NCBI GenBank assembly: GCA_046594105.1
Contig: JBKJQB010000075.1
Coordinates: 1-15,372 of the forward strand
Length of the DNA: 15,372 bases
Source of the DNA: JBDSGC01 sp046594105
GTDB lineage: Bacteria; Acidobacteriota; Thermoanaerobaculia; Gp7-AA8
Reading direction: 5' to 3'
The position numbers and the translations under genes were made by a program. Positions 9,835 to 15,372 of the stretch are shown here, in pieces (position 1 is the stretch's first letter; every line of letters begins with the position of its first letter). The notes below the pieces were generated by a model. It did no database searches, was not told the DNA's origin, and worked only from the letters and a program-made list of their open reading frames with translations.

Positions 9835-9883
9835 ACTTCGTTGGCCCCTTCTCACGGACCACGGCGATGCATCGTGAAATCTG

Positions 9884-9912
9884 TTGTGGCCCTTCCCTCA
9901 ACCTCGTAACCT
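9884..9912 (+). promoter_or_regulatory. Candidate promoter of the TauE/SafE permease gene
   Basis: TTGTGG (9884-9889), 17 bp spacer, TAACCT (9907-9912). Spacing is ideal but both hexamers match only moderately. The start site would lie near 9919, leaving a leader of under ten bases and no Shine-Dalgarno, in line with the weakly signposted starts of other genes here. Confidence 0.35.
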
Positions 9913-9927
9913 CGACGCGAGCCTTCC

Positions 9928-10689
9928 ATGCACACCGCTGTGATCCTCATCGCTGCGCTGCTCGCTGGCGCCGTCAACTCCATCGCCGGCGGAGGAACGT
10001 TGTTGTCGTTTCCGGCGCTGATCTGGATCGGTCGGGATCCCATCATGGCCAACGCCACGAATGCCGTGGCCCTCTGGCCCGGCTCGCTCGCCGCCATGTT
10101 CGGCTTCCGAAACGAGCTGAAAACCGTCCAGCGATGGCTGCTTCTGCTGACCCTGCCGTCGCTTGCCGGCGGAATCATCGGTGCGGTGCTCCTGCTGCAC
10201 ACCAGCACCACGACCTTCAGCCGCCTGGTCCCCTTCCTCATCCTCGGCGCGACGCTGCTTCTGGCGACTCAGGAGCTGATCACCCGCCGCCTCGGCCTGC
10301 TGGAACGGGCGCCGAATGCGCGGCCGGCCAGCGGCTGGGTGCTGTTCGTCTTCACCTTCCAGTTCCTGGTCGGTCTCTACGGCGGCTACTTCGGCGCCGG
10401 CATGGGCATCCTCATGCTGGCCGCCCTCGGGCTGATCGGGTTGACCGACCTGCACGAAATGAACGGGCTGAAGAATCTGCTCGCCGTCTGCATCAACGGC
10501 ATCGCCGCGATCTACTTTGCCTTCTCGGGAGCGGTGATCTGGATCGACGCGATGGAGATGGCCGCAGCATCGATCGTCGGCGGTTTCCTGGGAGCACGCA
10601 TGGCCCGGAGGCTGGGGCGCGTGTTCGTCCGCCGCGCCGTGGTGGCCATCGGACTGCTTATGAGCATCGCGCTTTTTTTCAAACGCTGA
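9928..10689 (+). CDS. TSUP family membrane protein (TauE/SafE, DUF81)
   Basis: Inner-membrane permease of 253 residues with about eight hydrophobic segments. The two inverted-repeat signatures of the family are clear: near the N-terminus NSIAGGGTLLSFPAL with ATNAVALWPGSLAA, and in the second half LVGLYGGYFGAGMGILMLAAL followed by LKNLLAVCINGIAAIYF. TSUP proteins move sulfite, sulfoacetate, taurine-derived sulfur species or other organic anions; the substrate cannot be read from sequence, and no sulfur gene is adjacent. The ATG is preceded by the palindrome array and a candidate promoter. The gene ends 15 bp before the convergent hicB-like stop. Confidence 0.93.
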   Translation: MHTAVILIAALLAGAVNSIAGGGTLLSFPALIWIGRDPIMANATNAVALWPGSLAAMFGFRNELKTVQRWLLLLTLPSLAGGIIGAVLLLHTSTTTFSRLVPFLILGATLLLATQELITRRLGLLERAPNARPASGWVLFVFTFQFLVGLYGGYFGAGMGILMLAALGLIGLTDLHEMNGLKNLLAVCINGIAAIYFAFSGAVIWIDAMEMAAASIVGGFLGARMARRLGRVFVRRAVVAIGLLMSIALFFKR

Positions 10690-10704
10690 GGCGGCACCAG
10701 CGAG

Positions 10705-10926
10705 TCAGGCGCCGAGAATTACGTATTCAGCAATCGCGCTCGATGTAGGAATCGGAAGCCCATCTTCCCGAAGGCCTTCGACATGAAGCTGAATCGCTTC
10801 ATACATATTTTTCTCGGCTTCGTCGCGGGTGCTTCCGGTGGACACGCAACCGGGAAGGTCCGGAGAGTACGCTGAAAAATTGCTGCCCGCGCTTTCGACC
10901 ACGATGAGGAACCGATACGTATTCAT
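10705..10926 (-). CDS. HicB-like antitoxin family protein (orphan)
   Basis: A 73-residue protein of the short HicB type: an RNase H-like alpha/beta fold with YRFLIVVES, the hallmark FSAYSPDLPGCVSTGSTRDEAEKNMYEAI and HVEGLREDGLPIP. There is no C-terminal DNA-binding domain, as usual for this subfamily. HicB normally neutralises the mRNA-cleaving toxin HicA, encoded just upstream. Here only the last residues of a hicA-like frame precede it, and the start ATG overlaps that frame's stop (ATGA, 10923-10926). The antitoxin therefore appears to have lost its toxin and may be a relic, may act on a HicA encoded elsewhere, or may be drifting. The protein itself is intact. Confidence 0.85.
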   Translation of the reverse strand: MNTYRFLIVVESAGSNFSAYSPDLPGCVSTGSTRDEAEKNMYEAIQLHVEGLREDGLPIPTSSAIAEYVILGA

Positions 10927-11024
10927 GCCTTCAGGCCCGCCTGCTTGAGGATACTGTCAAATGAATCCTTCCGTCCAAAACCAACTCCGCGAGAAGAGAA
11001 TATCGGCCGGCAACCTTGGATCAC
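10923..11024 (-). pseudogene. C-terminal remnant of a hicA toxin gene (33-codon frame)
   Basis: Directly upstream of hicB an open frame ends in KDSFDSILKQAGLKA, which resembles the usual HicA C-terminus (a ...SILKQAGLK type ending), and its TGA overlaps the hicB ATG as in intact hicAB pairs. HicA normally has about 55-85 residues; the region before this fragment, including the double-stranded-RNA-binding-like core and catalytic His, is missing because the end of the ABC ATPase gene lies there. A GTG at 11022-11024 overlaps that gene's stop (GTGA), so a 33-residue peptide could still be made. A deletion fusing the neighbourhoods is the simplest explanation. The match is from memory of the family, not a search. 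Confidence 0.55.
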
Positions 11025-11791
11025 GCATTCGGCGGTGTGGACTCGCCCCCATGCGCCGACTGCAGCAGCTTGCGCGTGGCCGGGTGTTGCGGATTGCGCA
11101 GCACCTCGCGCGGATCGCCCGCTTCCACCACTTCTCCCTCCGCCAGGATGATCACGCGCGTGGCGAAGTCGCGCACGAAATCGTCGTCGTGCGTGGTGAC
11201 GATGAGCGTCCGCCCCTTTTCAGTCAGCCCGCGCAAGGTCTCCCCAAGCTCACTTCTTCGCGCCGGGTCGAGTGACGCCGTCGGCTCATCCAACAGCAGC
11301 AAGGACGTCTCCATGGCCATGGCCCGGGCGATGGCCACGCGCTGCGCTTCCCCGCCGGAGAGCTCGCGCGGAAATGCGTTGCGCCGATGGGCCACGCCGA
11401 GGGACTCCAACAACTCGAGCGCACGCTGCTCCGCATCGGCTCGCCGCATGGAGCGAACGTGCATCGGTGCGAGGGTGACATTCGACGTGACCGTCAGGTG
11501 GTCGAACAGGTAGTGAAGCTGGAAGACCATCCCCACGCGATTCCGAAGCTGGCGCGCGACCGTGCGCGAGGGAAGCGGACCAGGGACCAGCCGTACGCCA
11601 TCGACGTCGATCGTTCCCGCTTCGAACGGCTCCAGTGCCGCGACGCATCGCAGCACGGTGGTCTTGCCGCCGCCCGAGAGTCCCATCAGCGCGACCAGCT
11701 CGCCGCTCTCGACCCGCAGGGACACGCCGCGCAACACCTGCCGGTCCCCTCGCCGCAGTCTCAGGCCTTCGATCGCCAGAATGGCACTCAT
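11021..11791 (-). CDS. Polar amino acid ABC transporter, ATP-binding protein (GlnQ/HisP type)
   Basis: Cytosolic ATPase subunit, 256 residues. Walker A GLSGGGKTT (37-45), Q-loop Gln91 in MVFQLHYLF, signature LSGGEAQR (144-151), Walker B LLLLDEPTASLDP (164 onwards) and an H-loop in VTTHDDDF are all present. MVFQ..YLFDHLTV...NV.LAP is typical of the GlnQ/HisP family. The start is 15 bp after the stop of the fused binding/permease gene and follows a GAGGA, so the two form an operon and one importer. The substrate, a polar amino acid, is inferred from family only. The stop overlaps the GTG of the hicA remnant frame. Confidence 0.94.
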   Translation of the reverse strand: MSAILAIEGLRLRRGDRQVLRGVSLRVESGELVALMGLSGGGKTTVLRCVAALEPFEAGTIDVDGVRLVPGPLPSRTVARQLRNRVGMVFQLHYLFDHLTVTSNVTLAPMHVRSMRRADAEQRALELLESLGVAHRRNAFPRELSGGEAQRVAIARAMAMETSLLLLDEPTASLDPARRSELGETLRGLTEKGRTLIVTTHDDDFVRDFATRVIILAEGEVVEAGDPREVLRNPQHPATRKLLQSAHGGESTPPNA

Positions 11792-11806
11792 CGCCTGTTT
11801 CCTCGT

Positions 11807-13300
11807 TTACTCACTGGCCGCTCTCCATCGCGTTTCCAGCCGGCCCGCCAACCGCGACAGCGGAAGAGACAGCAGCAGGTACAGCGCGGCGCACATCAGG
11901 CCCGGCACCACCCAGCTCCCGATGTTCGTCGCAAAGATCGAGGTCTGCTTGGTCAGCTCGATCACCGTGATCACAGAGACCAGCGAGGAATCCTTGAGCA
12001 GCGCGACGAAATCATTGGTCATGGGAGCGAGGGCGATCCGGAAGGCTTGCGGTCCACGCACCAGTCGCAGCACCTGCCCCTCACTGAACCCCAGCGTGCG
12101 CGCCGCTTCGAGCTGACCTCGGGACACCGCCTCCAGCGCTCCGCGATAGATCTCGCTCTCGTACGCGGCATAGTTCAACCCCAGACCGAGAAGCGCTGCG
12201 AGAAAAGCAGGAAGACGGATCACCGAAGAGAGACCGTAATAGAGAACGAACAACTGCAACAGCACTGGCGTGCCGCGCACCACTTCCACGTAGATGGTCA
12301 GCACGACCTTCACCAATCCATTTCCGTAGACGCGACCGCTGGCGATGAGGACGCCGAGGGTGATGGCCAGGGCCATGGCCATACAAGAGAGAAAGATGGT
12401 GATGAGAGCGGCGCGGAGAAGCGCCGGCAGATAGAGCAGCAGTGCGCCACCGTTGGAGAGGTGCGGTTTCTCCGGCTCGGGCAGCTTCTGTGTCGCTGCC
12501 GAGTTCGCGGCGACACGCGCGAAGAATGCTGGCTGATCGGCGCCCCAGATTCCCCATTTCCTGTAGATGCGCTCCAGTGTCCCGTCGCGCATCCGGGACT
12601 TGAGAATCTCGTTGATCCGATCGCGCAAGGCCGCATTCCCCGGTGCGAGCACTCCGATGTAGTGACCGGTGGCCACCGCGCTCGGTTGCGTGATCAGGCC
12701 GTCCAGGTGCCGCATGGCCCGCGCGGCGATGATGTTGTCCAGGAGCACTGCGTCGATGCGACCCTCCCGCAAGTCGGAGTAGGGATGGACGTCGTCGTCG
12801 TAGCTCACCACGGTCACGCCATCTTTCTGCGCGGCCAGCAGCAAGTCGTAGGCGATGGTTCCGCCGAGTGTGCCCACCCGATGCCCGCGCAACGAGTGCA
12901 TGTCGGTGAATCGCTCTCGATCGGAGGCGCGTACGGTAAGCACCTCGTGAAACTCAAAGTACGGGATGGTCGCCGCGGTCATGCTCCGGCGCGCCGGCGT
13001 GTCCTCCACACCGCTCATTCCGATGTCGAAGTCGCCCCGTCGCACCGACTGGTCGATGTCTGCGAAGCCAACCTGCACGAACTGCGGTTTCCGTCCCAGA
13101 CCGCGGGCGATCTCGGCGGCGACCTCCACGTCGAACCCGCGAAGATCCGCCGGGTGATTCGGATCGGCCTCCACGAACGGAGCGCCACCTTCGGCATCGC
13201 CGCCCCACCGGAGCACTACGTCCTCAGCGCGGAGCATCGGCGCCAGCAACAGAAGCGCGCACAACCAGGCCGCTGGCATCGAGAACATCGCTCGCTTCAT
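11807..13300 (-). CDS. Fused solute-binding protein and permease of a polar amino acid ABC transporter
   Basis: The protein has 497 residues from the ATG at 13300; a TTG eight codons further upstream is less likely. Residues 1-25 are a signal peptide (KR, hydrophobic WLCALLLLAPML, cleavage near LRA). The type 3 periplasmic binding domain follows to about 270, with LRGFDVEVAAEIARGLG, DFDIGMSGVEDTPARR and LREGRIDAVLLDN. After a short linker comes a HisM/GlnP-like permease with VEVVRGTPVLLQLFVLYYG, LNYAAYESEIYRGAL and the EAA loop EAARTLGFSEGQVLRLV..P. One gene thus supplies receptor and channel, and the next gene the ATPase, giving a complete importer from two genes. Such SBP-permease fusions are known in this family. 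A TTGACA at 13319-13324 is too close to the start to serve it. Confidence 0.92.
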   Translation of the reverse strand: MKRAMFSMPAAWLCALLLLAPMLRAEDVVLRWGGDAEGGAPFVEADPNHPADLRGFDVEVAAEIARGLGRKPQFVQVGFADIDQSVRRGDFDIGMSGVEDTPARRSMTAATIPYFEFHEVLTVRASDRERFTDMHSLRGHRVGTLGGTIAYDLLLAAQKDGVTVVSYDDDVHPYSDLREGRIDAVLLDNIIAARAMRHLDGLITQPSAVATGHYIGVLAPGNAALRDRINEILKSRMRDGTLERIYRKWGIWGADQPAFFARVAANSAATQKLPEPEKPHLSNGGALLLYLPALLRAALITIFLSCMAMALAITLGVLIASGRVYGNGLVKVVLTIYVEVVRGTPVLLQLFVLYYGLSSVIRLPAFLAALLGLGLNYAAYESEIYRGALEAVSRGQLEAARTLGFSEGQVLRLVRGPQAFRIALAPMTNDFVALLKDSSLVSVITVIELTKQTSIFATNIGSWVVPGLMCAALYLLLSLPLSRLAGRLETRWRAASE

Positions 13301-13364
13301 CGTTGATCTTTTGAAGTTTGTCAAGATTTCGGCGCCTGCTGCTTCGCTCGATTCCGAGGCGACG

Positions 13365-13391
13365 TGGACCGCGCGGCGCGCGTGCTAGGCT
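13365..13391 (+). promoter_or_regulatory. Putative leaderless promoter of the hisN-like gene
   Basis: An extended -10, TGCTAGGCT (hexamer TAGGCT at 13386-13391), lies seven bases before the ATG at 13399. A -35-like TGGACC (13365-13370) precedes it at a short 15-bp spacing. Transcription would begin at or next to the start codon, giving a leaderless mRNA. This agrees with the lack of a Shine-Dalgarno and supports the start at 13399 rather than 13318. Confidence 0.5.
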
Positions 13392-13398
13392 CGCGCCG

Positions 13399-14142
13399 AT
13401 GAACGACGATCTCCGTCTTGCGCTCGCCCTCGCGGATTCCGCCGACGCCATCACTCTCCATCACTTCCAGTCCTCCACGCTGTCCGTCCGCACCAAGAGC
13501 GACCGGACTCCCGTGTCCGAAGCGGACGAGGCGGTGGAGCGGGCCATCCGCGCGACGCTGGAGCGGCAGCGCCCGGACGATGGCATCGTCGGCGAGGAAT
13601 TCGGCAGCGACGGATCGGCCGGTCGCCGCTGGATCATCGATCCCATCGACGCCACAAAGAACTACATCCGGGGCATCCCCATCTACGCCACGCTGATCGC
13701 CCTCGAGAATCGGGTCGGGGTGGTCTCCGCTCCAGCACTGCATCTGCGCTGGTGGGCCGCTCGCGGCGAAGGGGCGTTCCGCAATGGAGTCCCCATCAAA
13801 GTCTCCACCCGCAGTTCTCTCCAGGAGTCGCAGCTCTGCTATGACGACGTCGCTGGATTCGACCAGGCGGGATCGGGCGAGAAGTTTCTGCAGCTCGTTC
13901 GTTCCTGCGGACGGACTCGAGGTTTCGGCGATTTCTGGTCGCACATGCTGGTGGCCGAGGGTGCTGCGGAGATCGCCGTGGAGCCGCAGGTGGCGCTCTG
14001 GGACATGGCGCCGATCCAGATCATCGTGGAGGAAGCAGGAGGCCGGTTCAGCAGTCTGCTTGGCGAGGCCCGCGCCGACGGCGGAAGCGGCCTCTCCACC
14101 AACGGAATCCTTCATGACCAGGTGCTCGAGGCCCTGGCGTGA
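13399..14142 (+). CDS. Inositol monophosphatase family protein, HisN-type histidinol-phosphatase
   Basis: Mg-dependent phosphatase of 247 residues. Metal and catalytic motifs: GEEFG with Glu66-Glu67, IDPIDATKNYIRGIP with Asp81 and Asp84, and WDMAP near the C-terminus. The resemblance is closest to HisN-type enzymes (RTKSDRTPVSEADEAVE, NYIRGIPIYATLIAL, GVVSAPAL...WWAARGEGA), which dephosphorylate L-histidinol phosphate in histidine synthesis. No other his gene is nearby, so a general IMPase/CysQ-like role remains possible. The usual DPIDGT reads DPIDAT, a conservative change. An upstream in-frame start (13318) would add an Arg-rich run without family similarity and would overlap the promoter, so it is rejected. 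The stop overlaps the NUDIX start by four bases. Confidence 0.87.
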   Translation: MNDDLRLALALADSADAITLHHFQSSTLSVRTKSDRTPVSEADEAVERAIRATLERQRPDDGIVGEEFGSDGSAGRRWIIDPIDATKNYIRGIPIYATLIALENRVGVVSAPALHLRWWAARGEGAFRNGVPIKVSTRSSLQESQLCYDDVAGFDQAGSGEKFLQLVRSCGRTRGFGDFWSHMLVAEGAAEIAVEPQVALWDMAPIQIIVEEAGGRFSSLLGEARADGGSGLSTNGILHDQVLEALA

Positions 14143-14705
14143 CGAAGATCGAAGATGTGATGGTCATCAATACTGTCGATGTGCAGCCGCTGCTGCGCGG
14201 ATCGCTGACCGTCGAAGCAGCGCCGATCATGGAGCTGATCGACCGCTCCCACTTCTTCATCGATCGTCCGACCGCCGAAGCGTCTCCGCAGTTCCGGCAG
14301 GTCATCCCCTACGTGATCGTGACCTGCGGCGACGATTCCTTCGTCCTGCAGCGCACCTCCAAGCAGACCGAGACGCGCCTGCATCACAAGATGTCCCTGG
14401 GAATCGGCGGGCACATCAATCCCGGACATTCGGTGCTCGAAGGTTTACGGAAAGAGCTGGAGGAGGAAGTCGGTGTCGCCGATCCCTTCCGGCTGCAATT
14501 CCGAGGAATTCTGAACGACGAGAGCACCGAAGTCGGACGGGTCCACCTCGGAGTGGTCTACACCCTCGAGGCCAGCACGCACGACGTCACCGTCCGGGAG
14601 ACCGAGAAGATGACCGGGCAGTGGGTGCCTCGAAGCGAATTGCCTGCCCTCCGCGAATCGATGGAGAGCTGGTCCCAGATCGTGTACGACGAACTGATCG
14701 CCTGA
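14139..14705 (+). CDS. NUDIX hydrolase with variant Nudix box (MutT-type predicted phosphoesterase)
   Basis: A cytosolic hydrolase of 188 residues. The core reads FRQVIPYVIVTCGDDSFVLQR, then LHHKMSLGIGGHINPG, then LRKELEEEVGV. Aligned to GX5EX7REUXEEXGU, Gly91, Glu106, Glu109, Glu110 and Gly112 are kept, but the first Glu is His97 and the Arg is Lys105. The layout with SLGIGGHIN recalls the predicted phosphoesterase group COG4112 (from memory), whose substrates are unknown. The metal-binding EE pair remains, so activity is plausible. The start is GTG, overlapping the hisN-like stop (GTGA), so the two are translationally coupled. ATG at 14160 is a weaker alternative. Confidence 0.85.
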   Translation: MTKIEDVMVINTVDVQPLLRGSLTVEAAPIMELIDRSHFFIDRPTAEASPQFRQVIPYVIVTCGDDSFVLQRTSKQTETRLHHKMSLGIGGHINPGHSVLEGLRKELEEEVGVADPFRLQFRGILNDESTEVGRVHLGVVYTLEASTHDVTVRETEKMTGQWVPRSELPALRESMESWSQIVYDELIA

Positions 14706-14725
14706 TCGAGGCTCAGTGGCACAAC

Positions 14726-14740
14726 GGAGGTGCTGAGGTG
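14726..14740 (+). promoter_or_regulatory. Ribosome binding site fixing the DUF421 start
   Basis: GGAGG (14726-14730) lies seven bases before GTG at 14738. The next in-frame ATG (14753) is 12 bases past the weaker GAGGTG. The clear Shine-Dalgarno selects the GTG, in contrast to most genes here, which lack one. Confidence 0.7.
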
Positions 14741-15337
14741 CTGCACAATCTGATGACGCACATGTTCACGGTCCCGATCCCGCTCCTGGAAAAAATTCTG
14801 CGGCCCATCTTCGTCTATCTCTTTCTGGTGGTCCTGTTGAGAGTGTTCGGAAAACGGGAGCTGGCGCAGTTGAATCCGTTCGATCTGGTGGTTCTGCTCT
14901 CCCTGTCGAACACGGTGCAGAACGCCATCATCGGGGAAGACAACTCCGTCGCCGGAGGGCTTCTCGGCGCATTCACTCTGCTCCTCATCAACTACATCGT
15001 GGTGCGATTCCTGTTTCGACACCGCCGTCTCGACCAGATCCTGGAAGGGAAACCGACCGTCCTGGTGAAGGACGGGCAGATCTGCAAGGCTGCGCTGGCG
15101 AAAGAATTGATCACCCTCTCCGAGCTCCAGGTCGTGGCCCGCCGGCAGGGTTTCGAGAACGTGCAGGAGATCCAGAGCTGCGTGCTGGAGCCAGGAGGCG
15201 CGTTCGCCATGACCCGCAAGCAGCCCGCCGCGGGAGACCTCAAGCACACCGAATTGCTGGAGCGACTGGACGTGCTCGTGGATCGGCTGGCGAAACTGGA
15301 GGGAATGATCGGCGGAGTAAAAAGCCCCCGCTTCTAA
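14738..15337 (+). CDS. DUF421 family membrane protein (YetF-like)
   Basis: The protein has 199 residues starting at GTG 14738. Three membrane helices fill the first half: about 18-37 (LRPIFVYLFLVVLLRVFG), 47-65 (NPFDLVVLLSLSNTVQNAI) and 71-90 (AGGLLGAFTLLLINYIVVRF). The motif GKRELAQLNPFDLVVLLSLSNTVQNAI is the DUF421/YetF signature. A cytoplasmic-side YetF domain follows (LEGKPTVLVKDGQI), and the C-terminal 40 residues form an amphipathic, probably coiled helix (LLERLDVLVDRLAKLE). The function of the family is not established. It follows the NUDIX gene by 32 bp on the same strand and may be co-transcribed. The frame stays open far upstream through hisN and NUDIX, but that extension is antifamily shadow. 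Confidence 0.9.
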   Translation: MLHNLMTHMFTVPIPLLEKILRPIFVYLFLVVLLRVFGKRELAQLNPFDLVVLLSLSNTVQNAIIGEDNSVAGGLLGAFTLLLINYIVVRFLFRHRRLDQILEGKPTVLVKDGQICKAALAKELITLSELQVVARRQGFENVQEIQSCVLEPGGAFAMTRKQPAAGDLKHTELLERLDVLVDRLAKLEGMIGGVKSPRF

Positions 15338-15343
15338 GAAACC

Positions 15344-15372
15344 ATGGGGACGATGACACGCTCGCGTGGCAT
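15344..15372 (+). other. Possible start of a next gene, cut by the window edge
   Basis: An ATG at 15344 opens a frame that stays open for the nine codons left. No Shine-Dalgarno precedes it and there is too little sequence to judge. Confidence 0.15.

Larger units (their letters stand above)
9458..9840. repeat. Dense array of GC-rich extragenic palindromes
   Basis: No gene is visible in this stretch, which holds many hairpins: 9501-9517 (GCCGGC arms), 9524-9540 (GCGGGCA/TGCCCGC), 9561-9575 (CGGGCT/AGCCCG), 9613-9625 (TTCGC/GCGAA), 9659-9677 (CCCCGGG/CCCGGGG), 9743-9762 (GCGGCCGC arms, CTTC loop), 9784-9802 (CCCCCGG/CCGGGGG) and 9811-9834 (perfect 10-bp stem TGAAGCGCGC, CTTC loop). In addition, 9702-9722 is an inverted, slightly diverged copy of 9740-9761, giving a long cruciform. 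Several share a motif of GC arms around ATCC, GGA or TTC. Some may act as terminators for the kinase transcript. The remainder to 9883 shows nothing I can name. Confidence 0.85.

Noticed and set aside
9458..9840. CRISPR array or tRNA gene in the palindrome-rich spacer
   Set aside because: Repeats are inverted and of differing sequence without regular spacing, and no cloverleaf with a T-arm GTTCRA pattern could be built.
9765..10748. 327-codon plus-strand frame over the palindromes and TauE/SafE gene
   Set aside because: Out of frame with the clear permease; Arg/His/Pro-rich translation typical of shadow frames.
11387..13306. 639-codon plus-strand frame opposite the ABC transporter genes
   Set aside because: Although the second longest frame in the window, it runs antisense across two well-supported genes and reads as low-complexity Arg/His/Gln sequence.
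13319..13324. TTGACA on the minus strand before the fused transporter gene
   Set aside because: Its -10 would fall inside the coding start and no TATAAT-like box is there, so it is probably chance.
13784..14737. N-terminal extension of the DUF421 frame through hisN and NUDIX
   Set aside because: The frame is open by composition only. Similarity begins at the DUF421 membrane helices, where a GTG with a good GGAGG is found.

Overview
The window is GC-rich bacterial chromosome. A didermic, non-enteric organism is suggested by the heat-shock operon order hrcA-grpE-dnaK-dnaJ with a CIRCE-like operator, by a SurA-type periplasmic chaperone, and by a Ser/Thr kinase fused to a large TolB/WD40-like beta-propeller. 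Together with intergenic spaces full of GC-rich palindromes, this fits Acidobacteriota (Thermoanaerobaculia/Vicinamibacteria type) best. That placement is inference from gene content; no marker gene proves it.

Region 1 (1-4972, minus strand): palindromic repeats, then the complete heat-shock operon read leftwards as hrcA, grpE, dnaK, dnaJ. A perfect -35 box and a half-degenerate CIRCE element lie in the 95 bp in front of hrcA. Region 2 (4968-5669, plus): a short SurA-type protein without a parvulin domain, divergent from hrcA and sharing its control region.

Region 3 (5725-6742): a visibly AT-richer gene on the minus strand for a stand-alone HsdR N-terminal-type (PD-(D/E)XK-like) protein, with its own good promoter, leader hairpin and strong RBS. 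It looks like an accessory insertion. Region 4 (6743-9457, plus): a 904-residue transmembrane Ser/Thr kinase with a beta-propeller sensor. Region 5 (9458-9927): 470 bp without a gene, filled with at least eight GC-rich hairpins, one of which is nearly identical to a repeat at the left edge of the window.

Region 6 (9928-10926): a TauE/SafE permease (plus), convergent with an orphan hicB-like antitoxin gene (minus). Only a C-terminal remnant of hicA survives, squeezed between hicB and the ABC genes. Region 7 (11021-13300, minus): a polar amino acid ABC transporter of two genes, a fused solute-binding/permease protein followed by its ATPase. Region 8 (13399-15337, plus): a compact group of a HisN-type phosphatase (probably leaderless), a NUDIX hydrolase with a variant Nudix box, and a DUF421/YetF membrane protein.

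No RNA gene, CRISPR array, transposase or phage gene was seen. The items most worth a second look are the HsdR_N singleton with its GACGTC operator-like pair, the eroded HicA/HicB locus, the dispersed palindrome family, the degenerate CIRCE shared by hrcA and the SurA-type gene, and a recurring GTGA stop/start overlap.
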